Shown here: positions 35,872-45,007 of the stretch, piece after piece
Layout: every line of letters starts with the position of its first letter
Numbering within the stretch: the first letter of the stretch is position 1
Source: JBFWVR01 sp050246635
Lineage (GTDB): Bacteria > Acidobacteriota > Vicinamibacteria > Vicinamibacterales > UBA2999
Assembly: GCA_050246635.1 (NCBI GenBank)
Contig: JBFWVR010000013.1
Location: 62,001 to 126,000, forward strand
Reading direction: 5' to 3'
DNA length: 64,000 nt
Notes under the pieces: model-generated
What the model was told of the DNA's origin: nothing
Databases searched by the model: none
Seen by the model: the letters and a program-made list of their open reading frames with translations, nothing else
Program-made: the position numbers and the translations under genes

Positions 35872-37137
35872 TCACGGGCGGCGGGTGCCGGTCAGCCCGT
35901 GGAGCAGCCGGACGGCCGTGCCGAGACCATCCTCTCGGCGGATGATCGCGCCCAGCGCGGCGGCCCGCGTGCGCATGCTTTCCGTCCCGGTGGCGCTTCG
36001 CAGCGCCGCGGCCAGTGCGGGCGCCGTGAGCGTTGCGGCCGGCAGGGGCGCCGGGCCGACGCCGAGCGCGTGCAGGCGCTCGCCCCAGAGGGGCTGGTCG
36101 TAGCCGAACGGCACGGCGAAGGCGGGCCGCCCCGCCCACAACGCGGAGCCAGTGGTGCCCGACCCGCCATGGTGCGCGACGGCCGCGACCCTCGCGAACA
36201 GCCAGTCGTGCGGCACGGCGTCCACCACCAGCAGGTCGCGCGAGTCGATGGCATCGACGGCCCCGAAGCCGGAGAGCACGACCGCGCGGACCCCGGCAAG
36301 CGCCACGGCGTCGCGGACGACGGCGGTGAGGCCTTCGCGGTCGCGACCCACCTGGGACGAGAAGCCGATAGCCACGGGAGGCGGTCCCTCCCCGATGAAC
36401 CCCGCCAGCGCGTCTGGTGGACGGTAGGTCGGCGCATCGTCGACGAACCAGTATCCGGTGACGTGCACGTTCGGCGGCCAGTCGGCGGGGCGGGCCAGCA
36501 CGGTCTCGCTGTAGGCGAGCAGGTGCGGCAGGCGGCGCAAGCGGTGCAGGTCCTCACGCCAGCCGATGGGCGGCAGCCCGAACGCGGCCTGGCGCCACCG
36601 GTTGAGGGCGGCGTCGCCGGCCTGCATCGCCGGCAGCGCCAGCCGCCAGCTGTGCCGCTCCCGTCCCGGCTCCGCGCCGCCAGGTTCCGGCTGGTACGGG
36701 TTGGCGAACGCTGCCGTCGGCAGGTGCATCACGGGGTAGGTGCAGGCGATCACGACCGGGATGCCGAGCCCCTCGGCCAGCGACGTCGCAAACCGCGTCC
36801 ACGGCCAGCAGACGACGAGGTCCGCGCCGGTGCAGGCCGCGGCGACTTCGCCGAGCAGCTTCTCGTAGAAGAGGGACAGGTAGTCGTCGAAGAAGCGCCG
36901 GAACGCGCGGCCGTCACGCAGGCGCTCGCGCGCCGCCACGCCGGCGGCTCCCCCGAAGAATCGTGCGGCGTCGCCCTGCACCACCGTCACCGCCAAGCCT
37001 CGCGCGGCCACCGCGGGGGCGAAGTCGGCATGCGTGGCGATCGTCACCGCCGCGCCACCGGCGGCGAGGGCCGACCCGAGCGCGAGCATCGGCTGGATAT
37101 CGCCGCGGGGCCCGATGGCGACGAGCGTGCAGCGCAC
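35872..37137 (-). CDS. GT1-family glycosyltransferase (UGT/MGT type), copy A
   Basis: 421 aa, last gene of the minus-strand cluster operon. GT-B fold: N-terminal LVAIGPRGDIQPMLALGSALAAGG and the C-terminal donor-site signature HHGGSGTTGSALWAGRPA followed by VPFGYDQPLWGERLHALGVGP, as in sterol/antibiotic glycosyltransferases (family knowledge: nucleotide-sugar donors to hydrophobic aglycones). It is a tandem duplicate of the gene just upstream (6 bp gap). Likely to glycosylate the cluster product with the deoxysugar made by the 49.3-52.2 kb genes; donor and acceptor are inferred. Confidence 0.85.
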   Translation of the reverse strand: MRCTLVAIGPRGDIQPMLALGSALAAGGAAVTIATHADFAPAVAARGLAVTVVQGDAARFFGGAAGVAARERLRDGRAFRRFFDDYLSLFYEKLLGEVAAACTGADLVVCWPWTRFATSLAEGLGIPVVIACTYPVMHLPTAAFANPYQPEPGGAEPGRERHSWRLALPAMQAGDAALNRWRQAAFGLPPIGWREDLHRLRRLPHLLAYSETVLARPADWPPNVHVTGYWFVDDAPTYRPPDALAGFIGEGPPPVAIGFSSQVGRDREGLTAVVRDAVALAGVRAVVLSGFGAVDAIDSRDLLVVDAVPHDWLFARVAAVAHHGGSGTTGSALWAGRPAFAVPFGYDQPLWGERLHALGVGPAPLPAATLTAPALAAALRSATGTESMRTRAAALGAIIRREDGLGTAVRLLHGLTGTRRP

Positions 37138-37143
37138 GGCGGC

Positions 37144-38421
37144 CTACGAGACGGCCACCCGCGGGCCGCGTCGATCGACGGCCTCGAGGATCAGTCGCAG
37201 GGCGACACCGATGCCATCTTCCGCGCGCACCCGGGCGCCAAGCGCGTCCGCCCGCCCGCGCATCTCCTCGTCGGCCATCAGCGCGGTGAGCGCGGAGGAC
37301 AGGCGTTCCGCGGTGAGTGCGGTCGCGGGGATCGGCTTCGGGCCGACACCGAGCTCGAAGAGGCGCTGTCCCCAGAGCCCCTGGTCGAAGCCGAAGGGCA
37401 CGGCCATGTTCGGCAACCCGAAGCGCACGGCCAGCGCCGTGGAGCCCGCGCCGCCCTGGTGCACCATGGCCCGCACGCGCGTGAACAGCCAGTCGTAGGG
37501 CACTGTCGTCACCGGCAACACGTGCGGCGGGAAGTCCACCCCTTTCAGGCCGCCGAAGCCCGTGATCATCACCGCGCGACACCCGGATCGTTCGACGGCG
37601 TCGACGACCGTCCGGGTCAGCGCGGCCGGATCGCCGCTCACCTGGCTGCTGAAGCCGATGGCGACGGGAGGCGAGCCCGCCGCGAGGAACGCCTCGAGCT
37701 CCGCCGGAGGACGGTACGTGCCAGGCGCATCGAGGAACCAGTAACCGGTCACGTGCACCGCGGCCGGCCAATCCTCGGGTTTGGGCAGCACCGACGGGCT
37801 GTACCCCAGCAGGTGCGGCAGGCGGCGCAGGCGCGCGATGTTCTGCCGGAAGGGCAACGGCGCGAGCCCGAGCCTCTCCGCCCGCCAGCGGTCCACGGCT
37901 TCGCTCCCCACCTGCAGCGTCGGCAGCCCGAGGCGCCACGACCGCCGGTTCTCGTGGGGTGTCATCGGCTCGGACGAGGTGTGGAAGGGATTGGGGAACG
38001 CGGAGGTCGGCAGGTGCAGGGGGGGCGTCAGCCAGGTGTTGAAGACCGGCACCGGCAGCCGCTCGGCCAGCGACGCGGCGCAGGCCGTCCACGCGAGGAC
38101 GACATCGGCGCCCTCGCAGGCGTTCCACGAGTCGCGCAGCATGCGGGCGACGAAGAGCCCGAGGTAGTCGTCGACGAACCGCTTGAACCGCGCCGGGTCG
38201 GCCACGCGATCGCGGAAGGCGCGTCCCGCGGGCCCGCCCGAGAACGAGGCGGCGTTGCCGTCGATGGGGGCGAACTCGAGCGCGGCGGCCTCGACGGCCG
38301 GCTGGAAGTCGCGGTGCGTCGCCAGGCGCACCGTCACGCCGGCGGCGGCGAGCCCGGCGCCGAGGGCGATCAGGGGCTGGACGTCGCCCCGCGACCCGAC
38401 CGCCAGGATCGTGCAGCGCAT
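37144..38421 (-). CDS. GT1-family glycosyltransferase (UGT/MGT type), copy B
   Basis: 425 aa, paralogue of copy A along its length. N-terminal ILAVGSRGDVQPLIALGAGLAAAG; donor site MVHQGGAGSTALAVRFGLPN, then VPFGFDQGLWGQRLFELGVGPKPIP, very close to the sterol-glucosyltransferase/GtfB type. Two copies suggest two sugar additions or two acceptor positions. It begins 10 bp after the free ACP gene, inside the seven-gene operon. Confidence 0.85.
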   Translation of the reverse strand: MRCTILAVGSRGDVQPLIALGAGLAAAGVTVRLATHRDFQPAVEAAALEFAPIDGNAASFSGGPAGRAFRDRVADPARFKRFVDDYLGLFVARMLRDSWNACEGADVVLAWTACAASLAERLPVPVFNTWLTPPLHLPTSAFPNPFHTSSEPMTPHENRRSWRLGLPTLQVGSEAVDRWRAERLGLAPLPFRQNIARLRRLPHLLGYSPSVLPKPEDWPAAVHVTGYWFLDAPGTYRPPAELEAFLAAGSPPVAIGFSSQVSGDPAALTRTVVDAVERSGCRAVMITGFGGLKGVDFPPHVLPVTTVPYDWLFTRVRAMVHQGGAGSTALAVRFGLPNMAVPFGFDQGLWGQRLFELGVGPKPIPATALTAERLSSALTALMADEEMRGRADALGARVRAEDGIGVALRLILEAVDRRGPRVAVS

Positions 38422-38431
38422 CGGATCGCGA

Positions 38432-38752
38432 TCAGGCGCTCGGCGACGGTGATCCCTCGGGGACCCCGACCGACCGGCAGACGAATGCCGCGATCTCCCC
38501 GAGCGACAGGTCCTCCACGTACTCGCCGTCGCGGACGGCCAGGTCCTGGAAGCTGAGCGGCGCGCCCAGCTTGTCCTCCAGCATGATCATGAGGTGGATG
38601 GCCTCGACCGACGAGATGCCGAGGTCGGAGCTGACCCGGGTCGTGGGGGCCAGCGTGCCCGGATCCTCCCCGCGCTCCGCCAGCAGTTCCGTCACCGCGC
38701 CGGTGAGCATCGTCCAGATGTCTGCGCTCGTGTGAGCCATATCGCGTTTCAT
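38432..38752 (-). CDS. Free-standing acyl carrier protein
   Basis: 106 aa. Phosphopantetheine site SDLGISSVEAIHL with the modified Ser at residue 48; the Asp that normally precedes it (DSL) is Ser47 here. ATG at 38752 overlaps the AT-DH stop as ATGA, the usual coupled arrangement; ATG at 38740 is the alternative. The stand-alone carrier next to a stand-alone AT-DH suggests that chains are processed in trans. Confidence 0.88.
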   Translation of the reverse strand: MKRDMAHTSADIWTMLTGAVTELLAERGEDPGTLAPTTRVSSDLGISSVEAIHLMIMLEDKLGAPLSFQDLAVRDGEYVEDLSLGEIAAFVCRSVGVPEGSPSPSA

Positions 38753-41307
38753 TCTGGCACAGGTTGAGGGCTGGTTCCGGCCCCGAGCGCCGCGAGCAGG
38801 CGCGACGCGGCGTCCCGCGCGGGCGCGGCGGCCTGCCACTGCGCGCGTGCGGCTGGCGACAGCGCTACGTGCGCGAGTGCCCGCGCCCAGATCTCCCAGC
38901 TCGTTTCGAGGAAGGCCCGGTCCTCATGGCCAGGCAAGGCCGTTGGATCGCCGCCGAAGAGGCGTCTCGCAATCGCGGCAGGGAAGGTGACGATGCGCTG
39001 CTCGAAGCCTTCGAGCGTGAGCAGGGGCCGGCCGGTCGCGTCGACGAAGTGGATGTCGGCGCGCGTGACGGCCTTGCTTCGCGTGATGCGCGCCGCTGCC
39101 CTCACCTCCACATTCGCCTCCGGCACCCGTCCGTGCACGACGAGCCGTCCGGCGCGGAACGGGAAGACGCCGAAGTCCGTGTCGAGACCCTCGTGCTCCA
39201 GCAGCCAGAACGCGACGAGCTGTCCCGCGCAGTCGAGCAGTGCGGGGTCGAACACCAGCGTGTCGCGTGACACGCCGGGCAGGGCACGGGTGGTGAGCCG
39301 CGCCTCGACGCCGGACGCGCCGACGGCATCGATGGCGGAGAGGCCCTGGAACGCCGGGCCGTGGAAGGCGTACTCGTCGTAGAAGCGTCGCGGACTCCAC
39401 GTCGTCGCCTCGCGGCCGCCAGCGAGGGGCGCCAGCGGCTCGACGGGCAGGGCCCGGCGCCGCGCGGACGCCTCGAAGGCGGGCAGGGGGACCGGGGCGC
39501 CAACCTCGCGCAGCGTCACCGCGACGGGATCGCCGGCCGACGCGTCCACGTCGACCTCGAGCGTCCCATCGTCCAGGGCGAGCCATCGCGAGGCGCGCGC
39601 GCCGCCGATCTCCATCGGCGCGCCGCCAAGCTGCGCGCGCGCCGCTTCGGCCACGATCTCGAGGCTGACGGTGAACGCCAGGACCGGCAGCGGGAAGCCG
39701 CCCGGCACGCACGAGGCCACACGTCCCAGCGCGTGGTGATCCACGAACGTGTCCTTCGAGCGCGTGAAGCGCCGGCGCCAGGCGGTGCCCGACCGGGACG
39801 ATTGCCTCCTCGCCCCCAGCAAGGGGCCGTCACCGGCGGGGGCCTCCCCGGCGGGCGCGATCGCGTGCACGAGGCCTGCGGCGCGGGCCAACTGATCGCG
39901 TCCGGCGGCGATCAGCCGCTCGTGCACGCCGGCGGCATAGGCCAGCGCCTCGCGTGTGGCGGCGGCCGGCGTCACCGCCGGGGGCATCGGGCGTCGCTCC
40001 GCGGCCAGGACGCCATCGAGCCGCCCGGCATCGATGGCCAGCCCCGCCACGAAGAGTTGTCCCAGCGCGTGCAGCAGCTGTTCGATGTCGTCCCGCTGCG
40101 GCGCGTTCGTCGCCACGGCCGTGTGCGGCCGTCCGCGGAGCGTGTCCTCGACGAAGGCCGTCAGCTTCGCGTCGGGACCGACCTCGACGAAGGTGCGCAC
40201 CCCCTCGTCGTGCAGGCGCTCGATGGTCGTGCGGAAGCGCACGAGCGCGGTCCATTGCGCCGCCATGGTCCAGCGGCACCCGTCCGCGTCCTCCGGGAGG
40301 GGCGCGCTGGTGAGGCAGGAGTAGACCGGCACCTGCCCCGGCCCGAGCGGCAGGCTCCGGTAGTAGTCCGCGAAGGCGCCCGACCAGTCCGCGAAGAGCG
40401 GCGTGTGGTACGCCCGCCGGAAGGGCAGTGGCGCCGCGAGCCCGCGCATGCGCGCGATCTCCGCGGCGAAGGCATCGACCTCGTCCGCGAGCCCGCCCAC
40501 CACTGCCTGCGTGGGGCAGTTGTCCATCGCGAGCGCCAGCGATCCGCCCGCGGCGCTGACGGCCGCGGCCAGCCGCTCCGGGGCGACCATGCCGACGGTG
40601 AGCAGGCGCTCCGGGCGTGCCGGCGCCGGCAGGCGCGCGCCGGACCGTCCGAGCGCCACGAACCCGCGGCACAGCGACTCGCGATCCGCCAGGACGCGCC
40701 CGGCGGCAATCACCGCGGGATGCTCGCCGTTGCTGTGGCCGACGTGCACGTCGGCCTGGATGCCGAGCGCCGAGGCGACCGCGTGCAGGGCGAGATCGGC
40801 GACGGCCCCGAGCTGCGCGCCACGCTCCATGTCGTACAGCGCGAGGTTCGCGCGCGCGGGGTCCGTCTGGTCGTCGACCTCGAGGAGGGACGTGAGCGGT
40901 GGCTGGCCCGCGGCCACCGCCGCCCGATCGAGCGCGTCGAACCACCCGGCGACCAGGGGCACGGCCCGGCGCAGTCCGCCGAGCATGCCGACGTACTCCG
41001 AGCCCTGTCCGGGGAAGAGGAACGCGACGCGACCGGCGTCCGCGCCCGACACGAACGTGAGGCCATGCGCGCGCGAGACGAAGCGCGGGCGATCGAGCGT
41101 GGGCAGCCTGGCGATGGCGGTGTCGAGCGCGGCCTCGAGCGCCTCAGGAGCCGCGACGATCGCCAGGCGCTCGGGGCCGGTGGTGGGCTGGCGGGCGAGC
41201 GCGGCGTCGCGTTCGGGGGCCGGCAGCGCGCGCAGGTCGGTGAGCGTCCGCACGAGCGCCGCGCGATCGGGCGCGGCCACGGTCAAGAGCCGCGGGCGCT
41301 CTCGCAT
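38749..41307 (-). CDS. Acyltransferase-dehydratase didomain protein (AT-DH)
   Basis: 852 aa with no KS or ACP. AT about 94-400: LFPGQGSEYVGM, Ser192 in VGHSNGEHPAV, and an unusual RRAYHTP where malonyl ATs have HAFH; it also carries MDNCPTQAVVGG. DH about 505-800: hotdog pair with His524/525 in VDHHALGRV (the spacing HxxxG of PKS DH is altered) and Asp692 in FDPALLDCAGQLVAFW. It supplies the dehydratase missing from the giant PKS. The start ATG overlaps the radical SAM stop (TGATG). The AT resembles the first AT of the 52265 PKS rather than ordinary malonyl ATs. Confidence 0.85.
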   Translation of the reverse strand: MRERPRLLTVAAPDRAALVRTLTDLRALPAPERDAALARQPTTGPERLAIVAAPEALEAALDTAIARLPTLDRPRFVSRAHGLTFVSGADAGRVAFLFPGQGSEYVGMLGGLRRAVPLVAGWFDALDRAAVAAGQPPLTSLLEVDDQTDPARANLALYDMERGAQLGAVADLALHAVASALGIQADVHVGHSNGEHPAVIAAGRVLADRESLCRGFVALGRSGARLPAPARPERLLTVGMVAPERLAAAVSAAGGSLALAMDNCPTQAVVGGLADEVDAFAAEIARMRGLAAPLPFRRAYHTPLFADWSGAFADYYRSLPLGPGQVPVYSCLTSAPLPEDADGCRWTMAAQWTALVRFRTTIERLHDEGVRTFVEVGPDAKLTAFVEDTLRGRPHTAVATNAPQRDDIEQLLHALGQLFVAGLAIDAGRLDGVLAAERRPMPPAVTPAAATREALAYAAGVHERLIAAGRDQLARAAGLVHAIAPAGEAPAGDGPLLGARRQSSRSGTAWRRRFTRSKDTFVDHHALGRVASCVPGGFPLPVLAFTVSLEIVAEAARAQLGGAPMEIGGARASRWLALDDGTLEVDVDASAGDPVAVTLREVGAPVPLPAFEASARRRALPVEPLAPLAGGREATTWSPRRFYDEYAFHGPAFQGLSAIDAVGASGVEARLTTRALPGVSRDTLVFDPALLDCAGQLVAFWLLEHEGLDTDFGVFPFRAGRLVVHGRVPEANVEVRAAARITRSKAVTRADIHFVDATGRPLLTLEGFEQRIVTFPAAIARRLFGGDPTALPGHEDRAFLETSWEIWARALAHVALSPAARAQWQAAAPARDAASRLLAALGAGTSPQPVPE

Positions 41308-42611
41308 CAGGCCGTGGCGGCCGCCAGCAGGGGCGCGAACTCGGGGATGACCACCGCGGTGTCGTGGCCCCGCGCGCGATCGAACTGCCGCGTGCGTTTG
41401 ACGAACTCGGGTAGCAGATCGGTGTGGTCTTCCCGTCGCAGGTGGCTGATCACGCCCTGGACCGAGTTCTTGAAGCGGTCGAGCTTGTCGCCCTGCACGG
41501 GCCAGCGGTCCTCGTACGCGTCGAGGAACGCCTGCAGCCGCGAGATGGCCAGCGCCTTCAGGTCGGCCGGCAGCACCTGGATGTTGAACGACGCCGGCCA
41601 CTCGAGCAGCGACAGCCGCGGGTAGGTGTTCAGCAGCCCCGCCGGGTGCGTGAAGAGGTACTCGAAGAGGTCCACCAGGTTGAGCACGTTGTACATCTGC
41701 ACCGTCGTGTTGAACGTGACGTTCTCCACGTTGTAGCGGTCGCGCTCGGCCACGAGGCGGCGGAGATGCGTGTCGATTCGCTCGAAGCGCGCCGGGTGCC
41801 GGATGAGCGAGTTGACGGGCTCGTGGCCGTCGAGGCTCACGGTCAGGTGCACCTCGCGGAAGGCGGGCCACAACGTCGTCACGCGGTCGGGCAGGGTGGT
41901 CAGGTTCGTGACGTAGGAGAGGCCGATCCTGCCGGCATGCCCGCTCTCGACCACCTTGGCCAGGAAGTCGAGCATGCGGTTGATGATCATCGGCTCGCCG
42001 CCGGCGAAGTGGAGCTGGGTGAGGCTCGGGATGAGCCGCTCGCAGTTGTCCCAGAACGCGTCCTCGTCGAACCAGTTCACCCGCTCGAGCGCGAGCAGGC
42101 GGGGCTCGTCGGCGGGCAGGTCGAACATCTCCCGCCACTCGGGGATGAGCAGCTTCGTGGAGATCGGCGAGCACATCCGGCACTTCAGGTTGCAGGCGTT
42201 GCCCAGCCGGAAGTCGGCGCTCGTCACGAGCTCGATCGGCGCGGACCCGTCGGCCATGGTCGCCGCCACCGCGCCCGGGATTTGATCCGCGTACATGCGG
42301 TTCATGTCCTCGCGGTAGCTCTCGATGCCGAGCGACTCCTCGTTGAAGCAGCGCGCGCAGACGGGAGGCTGGGTGCCGGCCAGCATGTCGCGGCGAAGCC
42401 CGCGCATGAAGGGCGAGTTCCAGCCGCGTTCGATGCTGCCGGGCCCGTGCACCGCGACCGGCGTGCCGTCCTCGTCGGTGTTGTGGATCGCGCGTGGGCC
42501 CTCGCCCTGTGTCATGCAGCAGGGACGCAGCAGCCCGCGCTCGTCGCCGAAGACGTGCATCCACGGCGCGATGCAGAAGGTCGGGGTCGGGGGGGCGGGA
42601 CGGTCACTCAT
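41307..42611 (-). CDS. Radical SAM enzyme, twitch/SPASM-related, copy 1
   Basis: 434 aa. Core cluster Cys140, Cys144 and Cys147 in GNACNLKCRMCSP (CX3CX2C) with the SAM-binding FAGGEPMI. An N-terminal extension has CIAPWMHVFGDERGLLRPCC (Cys13, 31, 32) and CARC (Cys85, 88), enough to hold an auxiliary iron-sulfur cluster placed before rather than after the core. Twitch proteins use such clusters to position or oxidise substrates; the reaction here is unknown. ATG 42611 overlaps the previous stop (ATGA). Confidence 0.87.
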   Translation of the reverse strand: MSDRPAPPTPTFCIAPWMHVFGDERGLLRPCCMTQGEGPRAIHNTDEDGTPVAVHGPGSIERGWNSPFMRGLRRDMLAGTQPPVCARCFNEESLGIESYREDMNRMYADQIPGAVAATMADGSAPIELVTSADFRLGNACNLKCRMCSPISTKLLIPEWREMFDLPADEPRLLALERVNWFDEDAFWDNCERLIPSLTQLHFAGGEPMIINRMLDFLAKVVESGHAGRIGLSYVTNLTTLPDRVTTLWPAFREVHLTVSLDGHEPVNSLIRHPARFERIDTHLRRLVAERDRYNVENVTFNTTVQMYNVLNLVDLFEYLFTHPAGLLNTYPRLSLLEWPASFNIQVLPADLKALAISRLQAFLDAYEDRWPVQGDKLDRFKNSVQGVISHLRREDHTDLLPEFVKRTRQFDRARGHDTAVVIPEFAPLLAAATA

Positions 42612-43921
42612 CGGGCCACCGATCCGCCGGCCGCCTCGCGCGAGGACGCCGGCTCGAAGAGGGGGGCCAGCTCCGGCAGGCACTCGAGCGTGTGCTGCCC
42701 GCGGTGCTGGTCCTGGACCGCCGTCCAGTGGCGGAACTCGCGGAGCACGCCCGTCTGGTCCTTCTCGTCCATGTGTTCGATGATGCCGGCGACCGACGCG
42801 CGCAGCGCGTCGAGCTCGGCGCCGCGCCAGCGGGCGGGCCAGCGCGGCTCGAGGCGCGTCATCACGTCCGTCAGGCGCGCGGCCGCCTCGGCCTTGAGCG
42901 CCGGTGTCAGGGCCTGGATACTGAGGTGCCGCGGCGAGCTGAGCACGCTCAGGTTCGGGGCCTCGGCCCGGGTGGTCGTGTCCACGAGGTACTCGAGCAG
43001 GTCGCCGAGCCGGAGCACGTTGTAGATCTGCACCGTGGTGTTGAACGCGAGGCCGCCGGACAGGTTGAGCCGGTCGTAGTCGGCCTCGAGCGCGCGGATG
43101 TGGCGATCGATGGCGGACCAGTCGGAGGGGAACCGGATGAACTCGTTCACCGGCCCCGCGCCGTCGACGCTCACCGTCACCCGCACGGACCGGAACGCCG
43201 GCCAGAGTTCGTAGACCCGCTCCGGCAGCACGCTCAGGTTGGTGTTGTAGCTGAGGCTGATCCCACCGGCCCGCCCGCTTCGCACCAGGCGCGCCAGGAA
43301 GTCGAACATCTCCGGGATGATGAGCGGCTCGCCGCCCGCGAAGTGCAGCCGCTCGATGTGCGGCGTGTGCTTCTCGAAGACGTCCCAGAACGCGTCGCCA
43401 ACGAACCACTCCATGCGCCGGTAGGCATCGAACACATGGTGGGTGGGCGGGATGCGCGCGGCGGCCGCGAACTCGCCGATGAGCGCCTTGCTCGATTGCG
43501 GCGAGCACATGCGGCATCGCAGGTTGCACACGTTGCCCAGCCGCAGGTCCACCGACCGCAGGTCCAGCGGCGCCGAGCCGTCCGCAGCCGTGGCCGCCAC
43601 GAATTCCGGCACGCGGCCGGCGTACTCGTCGTTGATGTCCTGCCGGTGGCTGCGCATGCCGAGGTCGTCGTACATGTAGCAGCGCTCGCACGGCACCGGA
43701 CGCCGGCCCTCCAGCATGTCGCGGCGGATCGTGCGCATGTAGGCCGAGTTCCACCCGCGCGCGATCCCGTCCGCATCCTGCACGTGCAGGGGCGCGCCAT
43801 CGTCCCCGACGTTGGGACGCTTCGATCCCACCGACCGGCAGCAGGGATACATGAGGCCGCCCTCGTCCGCGAACAGGTGCATCCACGGGTACACGCAGAA
43901 GCTGTCGGAAGGCATGGTCAT
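42608..43921 (-). CDS. Radical SAM enzyme, twitch/SPASM-related, copy 2
   Basis: 437 aa, paralogue of copy 1. N-terminal CVYPWMHLFADEGGLMYPCC (Cys9, 27, 28), CERC (Cys78, 81) and core CNLRCRMCSP (Cys132, 136, 139), then FAGGEPLII. The same auxiliary-cluster layout and near-equal length suggest the two either act in sequence or form a heterodimer. Start ATG 43921 overlaps the upstream stop (ATGA); an internal ATG lies two codons on. Confidence 0.87.
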   Translation of the reverse strand: MTMPSDSFCVYPWMHLFADEGGLMYPCCRSVGSKRPNVGDDGAPLHVQDADGIARGWNSAYMRTIRRDMLEGRRPVPCERCYMYDDLGMRSHRQDINDEYAGRVPEFVAATAADGSAPLDLRSVDLRLGNVCNLRCRMCSPQSSKALIGEFAAAARIPPTHHVFDAYRRMEWFVGDAFWDVFEKHTPHIERLHFAGGEPLIIPEMFDFLARLVRSGRAGGISLSYNTNLSVLPERVYELWPAFRSVRVTVSVDGAGPVNEFIRFPSDWSAIDRHIRALEADYDRLNLSGGLAFNTTVQIYNVLRLGDLLEYLVDTTTRAEAPNLSVLSSPRHLSIQALTPALKAEAAARLTDVMTRLEPRWPARWRGAELDALRASVAGIIEHMDEKDQTGVLREFRHWTAVQDQHRGQHTLECLPELAPLFEPASSREAAGGSVAR

Positions 43922-44919
43922 GCGGTGGCCCGTCCTGGCGCCGCGGCGGCGGCGCGATCGGCGAAGTAGCCGGCGACGGCGGCATGCAGCGCGGGTTTGT
44001 CGGTCGCCCAGGCCCAGCAGCCGCCGGCGTCGACGGCAATGTCGTGAATGGGGTCGAAGTTGGCGGCGCGCAGGATCTGCATGCGTTCCACGTAGCGGCG
44101 CCCGCTCGCGGGGCCATGGTACTGGTGGAGCACGCGTCCCGGCGTCCACCCGATCCGTCCACCGGTCGCCGCGGCGACGGGACGTCCCCAGGCCGCGATG
44201 GCCTGGCGCTCGGCCGGCGTGAGATCACGCGCGATCCAGTGGCGGCCGCGCAGGTAGTCCGCGTCGGCCGCGAAGGCGTGCGCCGCGATGAAGTCGCCGC
44301 CCCCGAGGATGGCGCGGTCGTAGAGGCCGTGGGTGGCGAGCAGGTCGCGCCGCGCCGCCCAGGCAAACCCCGTGTGCCCGTGGCGGTCGAAATCCGCCAG
44401 CGCCACGGCGCGGTCGTCGCACCCGGCCAGCGTGCACGCGAACCCCGGAAGCGTGTGCCCCTCGCCCATGCCCCGCGGCAGGCCGGGCCGCGCCGTCTCG
44501 GCGCCTTCGTCCAGCCATGCCGCGCATTCGAACGGCTGTACCACCGGGTAGTCGTCGAGTCGCGCGCGCGTCTCGCCGACCCACTGGTCGTTCTCGAAGA
44601 GGAGATCGCCATCGAGCCACGCGACGTAGCGGCAGGCGGCGGGGAGCGCGGCGACACCGGCGTTCAACAGGCGCTCCTTCTGCCACATCACGTCCCGCGC
44701 ACGGTGACGCAGGACGAGGTCGCCCCACGTCGCGGGGACGCGGAACGGCGCGTCGCCGAACGCGAGCTCCACGATGGCCAGCCGCAGGCCCTGCGCGCGG
44801 ACACGCGTACTGAAGCGCTGGAGGTTGGCGAGAACGAGAGACGAGCCCGCGGTGTCGAAGAACGCGGTGAGGCCCCAGAACTCGCGTGGCGGCGTCGCGG
44901 CGCCGGACGCCCGGGTCAT
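43918..44919 (-). CDS. GT-A-type glycosyltransferase-like protein
   Basis: 333 aa, first gene of the minus-strand operon. A GT-A-like nucleotide site appears as YVAWLDGDLLFEND (DxD-like DGD), followed by HGHTGFAWAARRDLL and ILGGGDFIAAHAF, reminiscent of galactosyltransferase C-terminal motifs. No membrane segment. Start ATG 44919 was chosen because the frame further upstream is low-complexity. The acceptor is unknown; its coupling to the two radical SAM genes suggests it works on the same intermediate. Confidence 0.68.
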   Translation of the reverse strand: MTRASGAATPPREFWGLTAFFDTAGSSLVLANLQRFSTRVRAQGLRLAIVELAFGDAPFRVPATWGDLVLRHRARDVMWQKERLLNAGVAALPAACRYVAWLDGDLLFENDQWVGETRARLDDYPVVQPFECAAWLDEGAETARPGLPRGMGEGHTLPGFACTLAGCDDRAVALADFDRHGHTGFAWAARRDLLATHGLYDRAILGGGDFIAAHAFAADADYLRGRHWIARDLTPAERQAIAAWGRPVAAATGGRIGWTPGRVLHQYHGPASGRRYVERMQILRAANFDPIHDIAVDAGGCWAWATDKPALHAAVAGYFADRAAAAAPGRATA

Positions 44920-44961
44920 TGTGTGCACTGCCCCCGATCCACTGCGCGGCGGAAGTGCCCG

Positions 44962-44967
44962 TATACT
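44962..44967 (+). promoter_or_regulatory. TATACT -10-like box for the 45008 unit
   Basis: In the 88-bp divergent gap between the two transcription units. Ends 40 bases before ATG 45008. No strong -35 is evident. Confidence 0.4.
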
Positions 44968-45007
44968 ACCCGAACGCTCCACCCCCCGCAACGACACGAG
45001 CGCCTCG

